A stretch of DNA of 36,503 nt from Acidobacteriaceae bacterium (GTDB lineage Bacteria > Acidobacteriota > Terriglobia > Terriglobales > Acidobacteriaceae): NCBI GenBank assembly GCA_003151435.1, contig PLXP01000245.1, positions 636 to 37,138 on the forward strand, read 5' to 3'. Both the position numbers and the translations under genes were made by a program. This document shows positions 7,185-17,100 of the stretch, piece after piece. How positions within the stretch are numbered: position 1 is the stretch's first letter; the number at the start of each line of letters is the position of its first letter. A model generated the notes under the pieces. The model saw only the letters and a program-made list of their open reading frames with translations. It was not told the origin of the DNA and searched no databases.

Positions 7185-10100
7185 TCACGACTTGGAATTG
7201 CCGGGCGGTGGCGGCGGCATCATGCGCATCCAGCCCTCTGTGCCGCTTGCCGGGTCGGGACGCAGATGAGCGTCTTGTGTCGCAGCCACGATTGGGTCCT
7301 CAGCCCAGGTGGTGATGTCGGCGCGATGATCCCAGCTCCAGGTGCCGTGAATCTCGTTGGGAACGGGCATGCGCAGGGTTTTGGGATCGACCAGCACTGG
7401 CCCGAAGCGAAAGGTCGGTGAGAGGGCGGCCAGCGCGGCGGCGATCCACTCGCGGCGCATGCCGATTTCCTTGCGAGGAAGCACGCCGGAAGTGGCGTGG
7501 ACAACGCAGTGCGGTTCCACCAGCAGCGTCAATGCAACTTCCTGGTTGGGCTGGATGGACATGAGGCCGGATGATTCGATGTAGGGGTGCTTCACCGGGC
7601 TGTTGCCTTCTGTAACGGTGTCGCCAATGTCGTCGGAGAAGGTCTGGTAGAAGTCTGGGACCAGGTTGGCCTGCTGGAGGAAGCCGCGGCCGGGGCCGAC
7701 CTCGCGGGCAAATCCGGCGATTGCGGCGTCGGCGCAGAACAGACGGGTATAGTCGTCGTTGACGAAGTAGCCGAGGAGCCCGTCCTGCCAGTGCGTCAAT
7801 GCGCCTAGGCGGAGCGAGACGGGTTTGGTGTTGATGACGGAGGTGTCGATGGGCTCCTTCACTTCAAGCTTGACGCGGGCACGGAGGATAACGACCGGGT
7901 GACCCACGAGGAGGGAAAGATGTTCGTCGGACGCACTGCCGAAGGGATCGACGGTCCAGAGTGTGGAGTCGATAATGCGAAGGGCGGCGCTGAGAGCATC
8001 TTCGGGGAGGCCAGTGTTGGTGGCGTCGGCCAAGCCCCATTGCAGCAGTCCCTGAGCCACGCCGGCGGCGTACTTGTTGGGGATGGCGCGCGCGGGGGAT
8101 TGGCCGACGGTTGAGGGCACACCGGGCGCGTCTTCCCAGATGACGCCGGCTTGCGAGTCGGGACGGACGAAGCCCAGATTGGCGCCCGCGCCGTCGAAGA
8201 ACTCGAGGTCGCCGTCCAGGTGGTTGGGCATGAGGAAGCCGCACACGGGCGAGGTGGTGGAATCAGCTTCATTCTCCGAGCCGTCGGCGGCCATGTAGCG
8301 GAACCACAGCCGGGCAGGCGATGTGTAGCGGGGCGGCTGAGCCAGAAGCTCGGGACGAGTCGGGGTCTGGAGCGGCTCGGATTCGATGAGTTGCGTGGAA
8401 TCGATGATGGCCGTGTCGCTGGAGCCGGCGAGATCGAGGAATTGTCCGTAGCCGTCGACGAGGCGGAGGCGGAGCAGGCGAATGAAGCCGGCACGAAGGG
8501 GTACGAAGGGCGTGGGGATGGAATTGTCGGCGGGTTTGTCGTTGCCGTCGGGCAGATAGCCGCCGCGCATCTGCCGGGTGAAGTTGTCGGCGGCTCCGGC
8601 AAGGACGTCCATGCTGTCGAGGGTGTCGAGGATGTCCTGGAGCGCGCTGCGGTCGACGGGTGGGACGGTGTCGGAGTTCGTGCCGGTGATCTGGACGCTT
8701 ATCTTTTCCGCCATCGTGGCGTATGCGTTAAGCGCGACCTGGGCATAGATCGAGTGGAAGGCGGGGTTGGTGTTGGGCTGGAGGCTGCCGGCGCCTCCAG
8801 CGGACTGGGCCTGGGCCATGGCGATGCGAAGGCTGGCTGCGGCCGTCGCGGCGGCGCCTCCGGTGAGATGAGCGCGACCGGAGAGGATCAAGCTTCCCGG
8901 AGGTTGAGCGGCTGGCGGCTCCCCGTTGGCGCCGGGCTGGGTGGGGTCGGGAGTTGGGGGAGCGAGTTTGGGGTCGGTGGAGTAGTCGATTTCCCCAAGC
9001 GACCAGTCAGCGACACCGTTGGTCGAGGGAATGTACTCGATTTGCCAGTCGAGATGGATCGGGTTCCAGGGCTGAACGGGCGGAGTGACGGCGATGGGTG
9101 AAGGCAGAGTGCCGGCTATGCCGCTTTGGGCGACCAGCGGGCCGTGATCGAAGCGGGGATCGCGCGTGGCCCACCATGCCGTCTGTTCGACGATGAAGTT
9201 CTTCGCTACCGCGTTGATCTGGGCGGCCGTCGGGGCTGCGGCTACCGGCGGCGCGGCTACGGGAGCAGCATTATTCGCGTTGGCGGCCGCACGGAAGGGT
9301 GTGACCGGCGCGAGGGCGGCCTGGGCCAGGTTAACTGCGGCGGAGGGGTCGAGAATGACGACTTCGCGGAGGAGATCTTCGCACTCGGGGGGCACGCTGC
9401 CGTTTTCGACGCTGTTTTCAAGGATGGGATCGGCGGTGCTGCTGGGACGGAAGATCAGAACCTGCGCATCGGACGTTGACGGCAATGTGGCGCTGACGGC
9501 TTCGGCATAAAAGCCGGAGAGGCGGCAGACGAGCGTATTGTCCTGGGAGAGACGGGTGTCGGCGCCATGTTTGAAGGTGCGGCTGGCGCCTTCAAGAAGA
9601 AAGACCGGCTCGCTGGGATAGAAGCGCCGTGGCAGGGCGCGACGGACTTCCTCGGTATGGGCGGGGATTTGCTGTGGCGCGGGAGGGGTGTGGACCGAGT
9701 TGATAACCGAAGACAGGCCTCCTTCAAGAAATGTGGTTTCGCGAAGGGTTTCGATCGGTTCGGAGAACTTCGCCTCGGCCACGCCGCCGAGCCTGACGGT
9801 GTTCTCGTTGAATTTCCCGCTGGTGAACGCCGATTGTTGGGCGTTGGTGGCTGGTACGGACTGCGGAAAGACGCCGGGACCTGGCTGCACGGGATTGGGC
9901 AGTGGCGGCGGCGTGTCCGGCATTGCGGGAATGTTGATGGTCTCGGTGGTGGAGCCGCCATCGATTGAGCCGAAGGTGGTGGCCTGTAGAAGTGCATCGA
10001 GGCGGGCACGGCCATCGGGCTGTTCCAGATCGGACAAGGAACTCAGTAAAAATCCCTCAAGGATGCGGGCCTCATCGGGCAGATTGTTGTGCTTGGCCAC

Positions 10101-11273
10101 CAGGGCGGCCAGAGCCTCAGTGAGTGTGTTGCCAACAGAGACGTTGATCGCCGAGGCGGCGGGCGGGCCGCCCGATTCGCCCGACAGCAGGCCATTTTCA
10201 TTGCCCGGCCATCCGACGTTGGGCCAGCCAATCGCCACAACGCATCCGTGCATCAGAGTGGCGTTGGGCCACCACGTGCCATCGGTGGTGTAGGGGCCGA
10301 GCGCTTCGCCGGTGTCGCTGAACTGCGGCATGGCGGATGGCGAGTCCGAGACTGCGTAACCTACTTTGGGTGCGGCCGAAGCGAGGGCGTCGTTGTAGGC
10401 GACCGAAGGGCTGTAGAGGTTCGATTCGAGACCAAGGCCGCGGGCGGCAACGACGTATCTGCGGGCGTGCCGGATGGATTCGTCGAGTTCGCCCTGGGCG
10501 AGCTGCCAATGGTACTCCTGCATCTTGGCGTTGAAGTCGGTAAGCGAGTAAACGCTTTGGTCGCCGAGCGGATCCTGGCCAGGGTTGGAGTACCAGCCAC
10601 AGACCAGATAACTGACTGGGCCTTCGGAGATGTCGCTGAGGCTGTCGTAAAAGGCGAGGCGGTTGACGCAGTTGTCGAAATAGGCGGCCCAGGCCACGTC
10701 GCCGGTGCCGAGGACGGTAAGTGGGTTGTTGACGGAGTCGGCGGTGGGCGGACCTTCAGTGAAATCTTTGAGATCGATGGGGAGAGGTTTTTGATCGCCG
10801 GCGCGCAGCACCCAGCCTTTGACGGCTCTGAGACCGACCGTGCCGACAGCACCCACGAAGGTGTTGGGCGAGGGGTAGGTGCGCAGTATGAGCCAGCGGT
10901 CGGGTGCGGTCGGGAACTTGGCAATGGCTCCTTCGGCGTTGGCGTGGGTGAGCGCATCGGGCAGCGCCCAGTGGAGATAAACGCCGGCGGTGCGCGACGG
11001 CTTGCGCTCGGCGAACGGCGTAGGCAGGATGTCGTAGCGCGTGACTGGCGTGGTTTGTTTCGGATCGGGTTTGAGAGCGCAGTCGGCCCAGCTCTGCGGG
11101 GGCTCGCTGGGACGCACGACTAATGCGTCTACGGCGATGGGGACCAGCAGGCGAGGGGTGCGGATGAGGTAGGGGTTCCATGTGCCAATAACCTGAGGCG
11201 TGATGCGATACGCGGCCGCGGCGGAGAATACTGCGGCTTGGTCAGTGAATGAGAGTTTGCTGTTAACCGCCAT
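7185..11273 (-). CDS. Large conserved-looking protein of unknown function (1362 aa)
   Basis: I do not recognise a named family. The ORF track starts at 11483, but the first 70 codons overlap the upstream gene in another frame and look like shadow sequence. The ATG at 11273 (MAVNSKLSFTDQAAVF) overlaps the preceding stop by 11 nt, which fits translational coupling. The N-terminal 300 residues hold aromatic-rich motifs such as AGVYLHWALPDAL and DRWLILRTYP. A Pro-rich linker lies near residue 470-500 and an Ala-rich linker near 665-690, and the C-terminus ends in a run of five prolines. There is no signal peptide or membrane segment. It is probably a multi-domain structural protein acting with the giant and the 596-aa and 358-aa products. 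Confidence 0.75.
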   Translation of the reverse strand: MAVNSKLSFTDQAAVFSAAAAYRITPQVIGTWNPYLIRTPRLLVPIAVDALVVRPSEPPQSWADCALKPDPKQTTPVTRYDILPTPFAERKPSRTAGVYLHWALPDALTHANAEGAIAKFPTAPDRWLILRTYPSPNTFVGAVGTVGLRAVKGWVLRAGDQKPLPIDLKDFTEGPPTADSVNNPLTVLGTGDVAWAAYFDNCVNRLAFYDSLSDISEGPVSYLVCGWYSNPGQDPLGDQSVYSLTDFNAKMQEYHWQLAQGELDESIRHARRYVVAARGLGLESNLYSPSVAYNDALASAAPKVGYAVSDSPSAMPQFSDTGEALGPYTTDGTWWPNATLMHGCVVAIGWPNVGWPGNENGLLSGESGGPPAASAINVSVGNTLTEALAALVAKHNNLPDEARILEGFLLSSLSDLEQPDGRARLDALLQATTFGSIDGGSTTETINIPAMPDTPPPLPNPVQPGPGVFPQSVPATNAQQSAFTSGKFNENTVRLGGVAEAKFSEPIETLRETTFLEGGLSSVINSVHTPPAPQQIPAHTEEVRRALPRRFYPSEPVFLLEGASRTFKHGADTRLSQDNTLVCRLSGFYAEAVSATLPSTSDAQVLIFRPSSTADPILENSVENGSVPPECEDLLREVVILDPSAAVNLAQAALAPVTPFRAAANANNAAPVAAPPVAAAPTAAQINAVAKNFIVEQTAWWATRDPRFDHGPLVAQSGIAGTLPSPIAVTPPVQPWNPIHLDWQIEYIPSTNGVADWSLGEIDYSTDPKLAPPTPDPTQPGANGEPPAAQPPGSLILSGRAHLTGGAAATAAASLRIAMAQAQSAGGAGSLQPNTNPAFHSIYAQVALNAYATMAEKISVQITGTNSDTVPPVDRSALQDILDTLDSMDVLAGAADNFTRQMRGGYLPDGNDKPADNSIPTPFVPLRAGFIRLLRLRLVDGYGQFLDLAGSSDTAIIDSTQLIESEPLQTPTRPELLAQPPRYTSPARLWFRYMAADGSENEADSTTSPVCGFLMPNHLDGDLEFFDGAGANLGFVRPDSQAGVIWEDAPGVPSTVGQSPARAIPNKYAAGVAQGLLQWGLADATNTGLPEDALSAALRIIDSTLWTVDPFGSASDEHLSLLVGHPVVILRARVKLEVKEPIDTSVINTKPVSLRLGALTHWQDGLLGYFVNDDYTRLFCADAAIAGFAREVGPGRGFLQQANLVPDFYQTFSDDIGDTVTEGNSPVKHPYIESSGLMSIQPNQEVALTLLVEPHCVVHATSGVLPRKEIGMRREWIAAALAALSPTFRFGPVLVDPKTLRMPVPNEIHGTWSWDHRADITTWAEDPIVAATQDAHLRPDPASGTEGWMRMMPPPPPGNSKS

Positions 11274-12339
11274 GGTTGGCCACCAGATTTTCGACCGCTT
11301 GGAAGGTCGTGGTTTGGGCGACGCGCTGCGCAATTTGGAGGTTGGCGACGAACCCGCCGGAGGTGTTCTGGGTGCCAGCCATATCGACTGTGCCTTCGAA
11401 ACGCTGACGCCATGGCGGGTCGAGCACCGCAATGGCGAAGCTGGCGGAGCCGAGGACGTCGATGGCCGTCGGGTGTTGGACACGTGCCTGGTTGAGCCGG
11501 CGGCGCAACTCGGTTAGGTGAATGACGCGGCTGTTGGTGGAGCGGAAAGGCAGCGCCATGTCGTAGAAGCTGGGCGGTGGTTGTGGCGCGGGCGGCGGAG
11601 GCGGTGGCGGGTTGGGAGGAATCTGGATCTGGTGGCCGGTGTCATCGCGCAGATAGATCTTGTCGATGCCCCCGTCGTTATGCAGGCCAAACACCACGCC
11701 GTTGTGCGGCTCTTCGAGAATGACAAGTTGCGGCACGCCCTGGAAGAGCGCAATCATCAGTCCCGGCGACAGAAGCTCGAGGCGCAGGGTCTTGAGCTGA
11801 AGGGGCTGGACGTTGGGATCGGCGGGGTCGAATTTTTCCGGCACGTCGGTTTGGTAGGCGCGCACGTCCATGTGCGGCCATCCGCTGACAGCGGAGGAGC
11901 GGAGGAGGAAGCCCGTGATGGTGTCGGCCGGGTCTTTCTTCGGGTCATTGTCTTTCTTTGCATCGGTGAAGGACGTGTGTCCGCGTTGAATCACTCGCAC
12001 GATGCGTTCGCTCAGGTCGACCTGCTGATTGACGGCGGGCGCGTGGCCCTGGTGATGGGCCTGCTCGCGGGTGCCGATTTTGCCTACGGCGATGGCTCCG
12101 TCAATGAGGCGATCGGTCCACGAGCGGTCGATGTAGAAGAAGCGGATGGATTCGTCGGGGAGCAGGCGGTCGTCGGGGACGAGGTAGTCGAAGGGCACGC
12201 CGACCACCAAGCGGAGATGGGAGAGGAACAGCTCCATGTAGGGAGGCATCTCCGACTCCGGCTCGGTGGTGTCGAGCTGGATGGGGCGGCGAAGGCGTTC
12301 TTTCAGAGCGGTACTGGCTTGGATCCATGGGCTGCGCAT
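11263..12339 (-). CDS. Protein of unknown function with polyproline linker (358 aa)
   Basis: An unrecognised 358-aa protein. The N-terminal part has the motif LVVGVPFDYLVPDDRLLPDE followed by SIRFFYIDRSW, which looks like a conserved core. A central beta-rich region follows (LKTLRLELLSPGLMIALF), then a linker of at least seven prolines near residues 245-255, then a helical C-terminus. There is no signal peptide. The ATG lies one nucleotide after the stop of the upstream gene, with GGGGAG about 6 nt before it and overlapping that stop region, so the two are tightly coupled. Its own stop lies 11 nt inside the next gene. Its compact place in the operon implies a fixed stoichiometry with its neighbours. 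Confidence 0.75.
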   Translation of the reverse strand: MRSPWIQASTALKERLRRPIQLDTTEPESEMPPYMELFLSHLRLVVGVPFDYLVPDDRLLPDESIRFFYIDRSWTDRLIDGAIAVGKIGTREQAHHQGHAPAVNQQVDLSERIVRVIQRGHTSFTDAKKDNDPKKDPADTITGFLLRSSAVSGWPHMDVRAYQTDVPEKFDPADPNVQPLQLKTLRLELLSPGLMIALFQGVPQLVILEEPHNGVVFGLHNDGGIDKIYLRDDTGHQIQIPPNPPPPPPPAPQPPPSFYDMALPFRSTNSRVIHLTELRRRLNQARVQHPTAIDVLGSASFAIAVLDPPWRQRFEGTVDMAGTQNTSGGFVANLQIAQRVAQTTTFQAVENLVANHGG

Positions 12340-12340
12340 G

Positions 12341-14131
12341 TTAGCTCCCCAATTTCAGCTGCACGGCGTTGAGGGTCTGGTCGCGGAACGACTGCAGGCG
12401 ATTGAGCGAGGCTGTGTCTGCGGCGACTTGATCGAGAGTCGTGGCGGTGCGAACAGTTTGGGCGGGCGCGGTGACGACGGCTCCCGTCGCTCCGGGTTCG
12501 CCGCCAAGGATTCGAGTGGCCTCGGCGACGCTTGACAGGTTCCACGCCTGTTGAAGCTGTACCGGATCGAGCCCTGGGGCCCGGCTCACGGCGCCCAAAC
12601 CATATTTGTCGCCTATTTGCTTCACCCCCGAGACGATGCTTCCCGCAGCGTTGGCGGCGACCACCGGGACGACGGGTTTGTGAATCTCGAGCGTCTGGTC
12701 GAGCGGGATAGCGGCCTGAATCGCAAGCAGCGAGTCGGTGCGGACGGATTGGCGGTAGGGTTCGCGGCGCCAGCGCATCAGTTCCTGACCGAGGCGAGGG
12801 TCGGCGGCGGCCATCAGGCGTCCGCACTCGAAGGCTGCGGCGTAGCTGATGTCCTCGGCGCCGGTTTCTGGCGTGACACGGCGGCACTGGTCGGCGCTGT
12901 GATACGTGAGCGGGTCACGGGTGAGCGGCATGGGAACGAAGGGGCCGCGATACCACACGTTTTCCTGCACGCCTGCACGATCCATGACCGTGATAGGGAT
13001 GTGGCCGGTGTCGATGACCGGCGGGTGGCCCTGCTCCTCGACAGTTCCCATGGTCGAGACGTTGATGCGCTGCACGTAATCGCGAAAGGTGCCCACGCCG
13101 GTGCATTCAAAGGTCCAGCTGTGAAGAAGGACGAGCTGCTGGGTTTCGATGAAGACGTGATAGTAGGGCGAAGCAACAAAGCCAACGGCATTGGCTATAT
13201 TGCGGTCGGCGACGGTGGCCAGGACAGTGGAGCCGAACTGGTTATTGAGGTTCCCTATGATGTTTGCGGCGGGTGCGGCCACGCCCTCAGCTTTTGCCGC
13301 CGGGACATTGCCGATCTGCCCGATGACGGGGTTCTCGAAGATACCAATGAAGATCGGTGCGGCAACGGGCGGCGGATCGGCCTTCACCAGGTCGGTTCGC
13401 TCTTCCAGTGAAACCAGGCAGGCGCGAAACTTGGCGTTGGGTGCGGGAACGCGGTTGCTCATGAGGACGGCGTAGAGACCGTCCCCGGATGCGGCGTTCA
13501 GTTCCTTGTCGTCGACGTTGGCCTGGCGGACATGGGCCAGCAGTGTGAGTTCGTCGAGGCTGGGAAGGACAGACTGGAGGAGGCCGGCTTCGACTTCAAT
13601 GGAGTCGCAGGTGATGCCGTCGGGAACTTCGAGGCGGGCGTAGGCATCGGCGGGAACGACGCTCTTGAGAGGCACGTTCTGGTGGAGGGTGTACTCGCCT
13701 TCCTGGAACAAGAGCAGGGCGAGCCAAGGCGCTGAGCCCCACTCATTCGGATCGTTAACGGGCGGAAAGGGGTTCGGCTGGAGAGTCCATTGATCGCGAG
13801 TGGGCGTGCCGATGGCGCTGGGATCGGAAGTGAGACGACGTTCCCAGGGCAGTGTGCGGCGGGAGATGACGATCTGGGGGATGTAGTCGTCGAAGCCGCC
13901 GTGGCCATTGCGGGGAGGATAAACCGCGGCGACATCGGTGGCTGGCAGGGTGAAGCGCGGGCCCTCGATATCGAAGTAGCCACTGTTGGAGGAGAGCGGC
14001 GCCTGCTGGCCGTCGAAGGTGACATTGGTGACCGCGTCGATGCGGTAGTTGCCGTCGACGAGCGGCGGAGTAACGCAGTCGAAGAGGTACATCGATCCGA
14101 TGGGTGGAGCTGGAGTGGGAACGGTGCTCAT
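12341..14131 (-). CDS. Protein of unknown function (596 aa)
   Basis: The ORF track begins at 14827 because the frame is open through the upstream gene. The real start is the ATG at 14131 (MSTVPTPAPPIGSMYLFD), which overlaps the giant gene's TGA as ATGA and has AGGAG 7 nt upstream. The protein has recognisable-looking conserved blocks but no family I can name: FDDYIPQIVISRRTLPWER, APWLALLLFQEGEY, LTLLAHVRQANVDDKE, and a SNRVPAPNAKFRACLVSLEE stretch. A helical, Ala/Val-rich segment at the C-terminus (about 470-596) could mediate assembly. There is no signal peptide or membrane span. Expected to be co-translated with the 3379-aa protein. Confidence 0.75.
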   Translation of the reverse strand: MSTVPTPAPPIGSMYLFDCVTPPLVDGNYRIDAVTNVTFDGQQAPLSSNSGYFDIEGPRFTLPATDVAAVYPPRNGHGGFDDYIPQIVISRRTLPWERRLTSDPSAIGTPTRDQWTLQPNPFPPVNDPNEWGSAPWLALLLFQEGEYTLHQNVPLKSVVPADAYARLEVPDGITCDSIEVEAGLLQSVLPSLDELTLLAHVRQANVDDKELNAASGDGLYAVLMSNRVPAPNAKFRACLVSLEERTDLVKADPPPVAAPIFIGIFENPVIGQIGNVPAAKAEGVAAPAANIIGNLNNQFGSTVLATVADRNIANAVGFVASPYYHVFIETQQLVLLHSWTFECTGVGTFRDYVQRINVSTMGTVEEQGHPPVIDTGHIPITVMDRAGVQENVWYRGPFVPMPLTRDPLTYHSADQCRRVTPETGAEDISYAAAFECGRLMAAADPRLGQELMRWRREPYRQSVRTDSLLAIQAAIPLDQTLEIHKPVVPVVAANAAGSIVSGVKQIGDKYGLGAVSRAPGLDPVQLQQAWNLSSVAEATRILGGEPGATGAVVTAPAQTVRTATTLDQVAADTASLNRLQSFRDQTLNAVQLKLGS

Positions 14132-17100
14132 CGGGCGGCTCCTGTGAGAGCGGGTTTGGCGCCGGCGGGTGAGGCCGGATTGGGGACCATGCGAACGGAG
14201 ATGCTGCCGTCGGGTGTGAGCGGGCCGTCCGGAACGATGTGTTCGGGAACTTTGCCATGCAGGTCGGTGGCCCACTCTTGGGCATGGCCGGGCATGCCGA
14301 CGACTCCCGACAAACGCCAGCCTGTGATGCTGGCGACGCCAACAGTAATGTGGCCGGCTTTCGGATCGAGGTTGCTGACATCGTAGAGCAGCGCGCGGCG
14401 GCGGCCTCCGAGGATGCGGATGGGCGTGGACGACAGCGTTGCGCCTTGACAGCTGAGGGCCAGATCGCCGTTGGCGGTGGCAGAAGCGTCCTGCAGATCG
14501 AGCAGGATCATGACCACGCCGATGGAGGTGGGCAGCCACGTTTCCGTGCCGATCTGCTCGGCGACGGCGTCGGAGACGCGGATCATGGTCTGAGAGATGG
14601 CCTGGCGGTTGCGCAGCGGGGTGTGGGTCTGCGGAAGGACCAGGCAGGAGCCGCGACCGAGGATGGTGGTAGGGCCGACCTGCGGCAGCAGATTCCCGGC
14701 CTGCCATCCGGCAACCGTCTTCTTGCCCGCAGGCGCGGCGGTGAAGGCGACGGCGGCAAAGCCGGGCGCGACAGCAGCAGAGCTGGCGGGCAGTTTGCCG
14801 AGGCACTCGATGGAAACCATGCCGCATTTCGCGGGGAGAGGAATTGTGGTTAGTGCGGTGGATGGAGTTGCCGGTGGATATTCGCTGTCACCTAGGACAG
14901 AGCCGCCGCGAGTCAGGAACGTGATGCGGAAGGCGGAATCACCGGTGACGCTAAGTTCGTCCTGCGCTCCAGCGGGCACGTCCCAAATGTGCGTAGTGCC
15001 TGCGGGGATGGCGAGGCCGTTGCCTTGGATGCTGGCCTGCGCGTCGGTGAGTTGCTGCTGATGGCCGGTGCCGGAGGTCCAACCCAGATCCGGTGTCCGG
15101 AGCGTATTGCCGGGCCTGGCGAGCTTCGTGGGGGCAGGCGCTGCGGGTGCCTTCACACGGATGAGGCTGGAACCGAGCGCATCGGCTAACGGTGCGGCCA
15201 TCCTCAGCACGCCCGCCGCCGCAGCCACCGAAGTAACCGTGGTGCGCAGGGCAGTGGGCACATCGCTGACCACCTGCGGCAGTCCGCGGAGCACGGCGCG
15301 CAGTCGCGGCTGCTCAAGCGGAACCGGCAGGATGACCGGTGGGCGATTGATGACCGGCGGCGCGGGAAGGGCTGGCGGCTTCATGGTGAGGCCGGTGGTG
15401 ATGGGAACCACCAGCGGCGGCGCGGAGCGGTAGTTAAGCAGAGCGCGGTTAGCGACCGGCGAGTTGCCCGCAGTCGGCAGCCCGGACGTGGTGCGCTGGT
15501 CGGCAAAGAACCCGGCACCCCCAGTGGTAATGGCGCTGGCGATCAGCAAGGTGCTATTGGAGCCGGCGGTGGCCGTGAGCGCGGCCAGTTCGGCGGCGGC
15601 GACGCCGTATGCCTGGTACTGCGGATAGGTCAGCGTAAAGTCAGTCGCAAAGGGCAGCGGACGGCTGTTGCCGGTGTCGTAGAGCTTGGCAATGGGGATG
15701 AGCGACGACTTGCCCTCAAAGAAGCAGAAGCCCTTGATGGTGAGACCGACGACTGCCGGGACCGTATTGGCGGCTGCCGGCATGTTGGACGGGTCCTGCC
15801 AATGCCAGGTGGCTTCAGAGACCTTGCCGATGATCGGCGTCATGATCCAGTGAAGGGTGTCGATCCAGTAGTCGGGGTTGGGATTCGGATTCTGAACGCT
15901 GATCTGGGTCCAGTTCCCGCCATCGTTGACGAAGAGCGAGACGACCATCTCGGTGCCGACCGACTCCTTGTTCATGGGAGCAAGGTCGATGGAGTGGACG
16001 TTGCCGCTCTGATCCTGGTCACCGAACACGAAGTCGTGGGTGATGGTGGCGGGCATCTTGGTGTCGCACTGGAAGGAGAACTCGCTGATCATCTTCCAGG
16101 GCTTGTCGGCGGTGCCGGGAGCGGGAGCGGCTCCGGAGGGCGACGGCGGCACCAGGCCGCTGAGAACGTTGACGCGGAAGGCGTTGCCGTTGGGATCGTT
16201 GCCGTAGAGGTACTTGGTGGCGAAGACGGTGAAGTCGGTGATGTAGGGCGGCTGCGGGTTGGCGTTATCGCCGAATGCGACTGTCACGCTGCAGATGGCG
16301 AGATCGACCGTCGCGGTGCCGTGCAGCGGCGGGCCCTCGATGGTGAGGGTGGCACCCAGAGACACGGTGATGCTGACCCCGACGCAGAAGCCCCAGAAGC
16401 AGACCTGGATGGAGAAAGTTGCGCCGACAGAAACACCGATGTCGATTTCGTAGTAGAAGGGGTCCCAGGAGATGAGGAAGTCGGCGAAGGCGGTGAACCA
16501 GATGTAGGCGCAGGAGATGCCGTACGTGAGTTCGAGGCGCCCGCCTGCCATGATGCAGGTGTTGGTCAGCGCGAAGTAGTTTTCGCCCTTGATGGTGGCG
16601 CCGACGGGCAGTCCCCAGCGGAAGCCAAGGCGGGGAACGTCCGGAAATTGCGTGGGCTTGGTGAAGTGCGGGTTGTAGCCACCGATAGTGAGAACGAACT
16701 GGCCCTCAGGGAACCACATGAAGTAGGCAAAGCCGCCGGTGAGCTGGCAATCCTTGTCGAAGATGTAGGAGTTCGAAGTGAGCTGAGCCTGAATAGAGAG
16801 GATGCCTTCAGAGGAGGAGAATCGGGCTTTGAGCGCAAGCTCGACGCTGACCAATGCGGTGTCGTCCGAGGGAATAGCCAGGCGGGCTACGCCGATGATG
16901 CCGATTTCAACGCCGCGGTCGAGCGCTACGTAGACGATAGCGGTGACGTGAACAATGACAAACGTGGTGCCGTGCAGGCCCACGGCAAGCCACAGGCTGC
17001 CGCGCTTGGCCGGGATGCTGTCCCGGATTTGCATCAGCTCGCCCATGGGATCGTTGGCCAGCGCGCCGCCGTCGTCGAGCGCCGCCACCAGGATGAAGCT

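Noticed and set aside
10089-11123. 344-aa plus-strand ORF opposite the 1362-aa gene
   Set aside because: Antisense shadow in GC-rich DNA, no motif or RBS.
12551-13411. 286-aa plus-strand ORF opposite the 596-aa gene
   Set aside because: Antisense shadow; the minus-strand gene has conserved blocks, RBS and coupled start.
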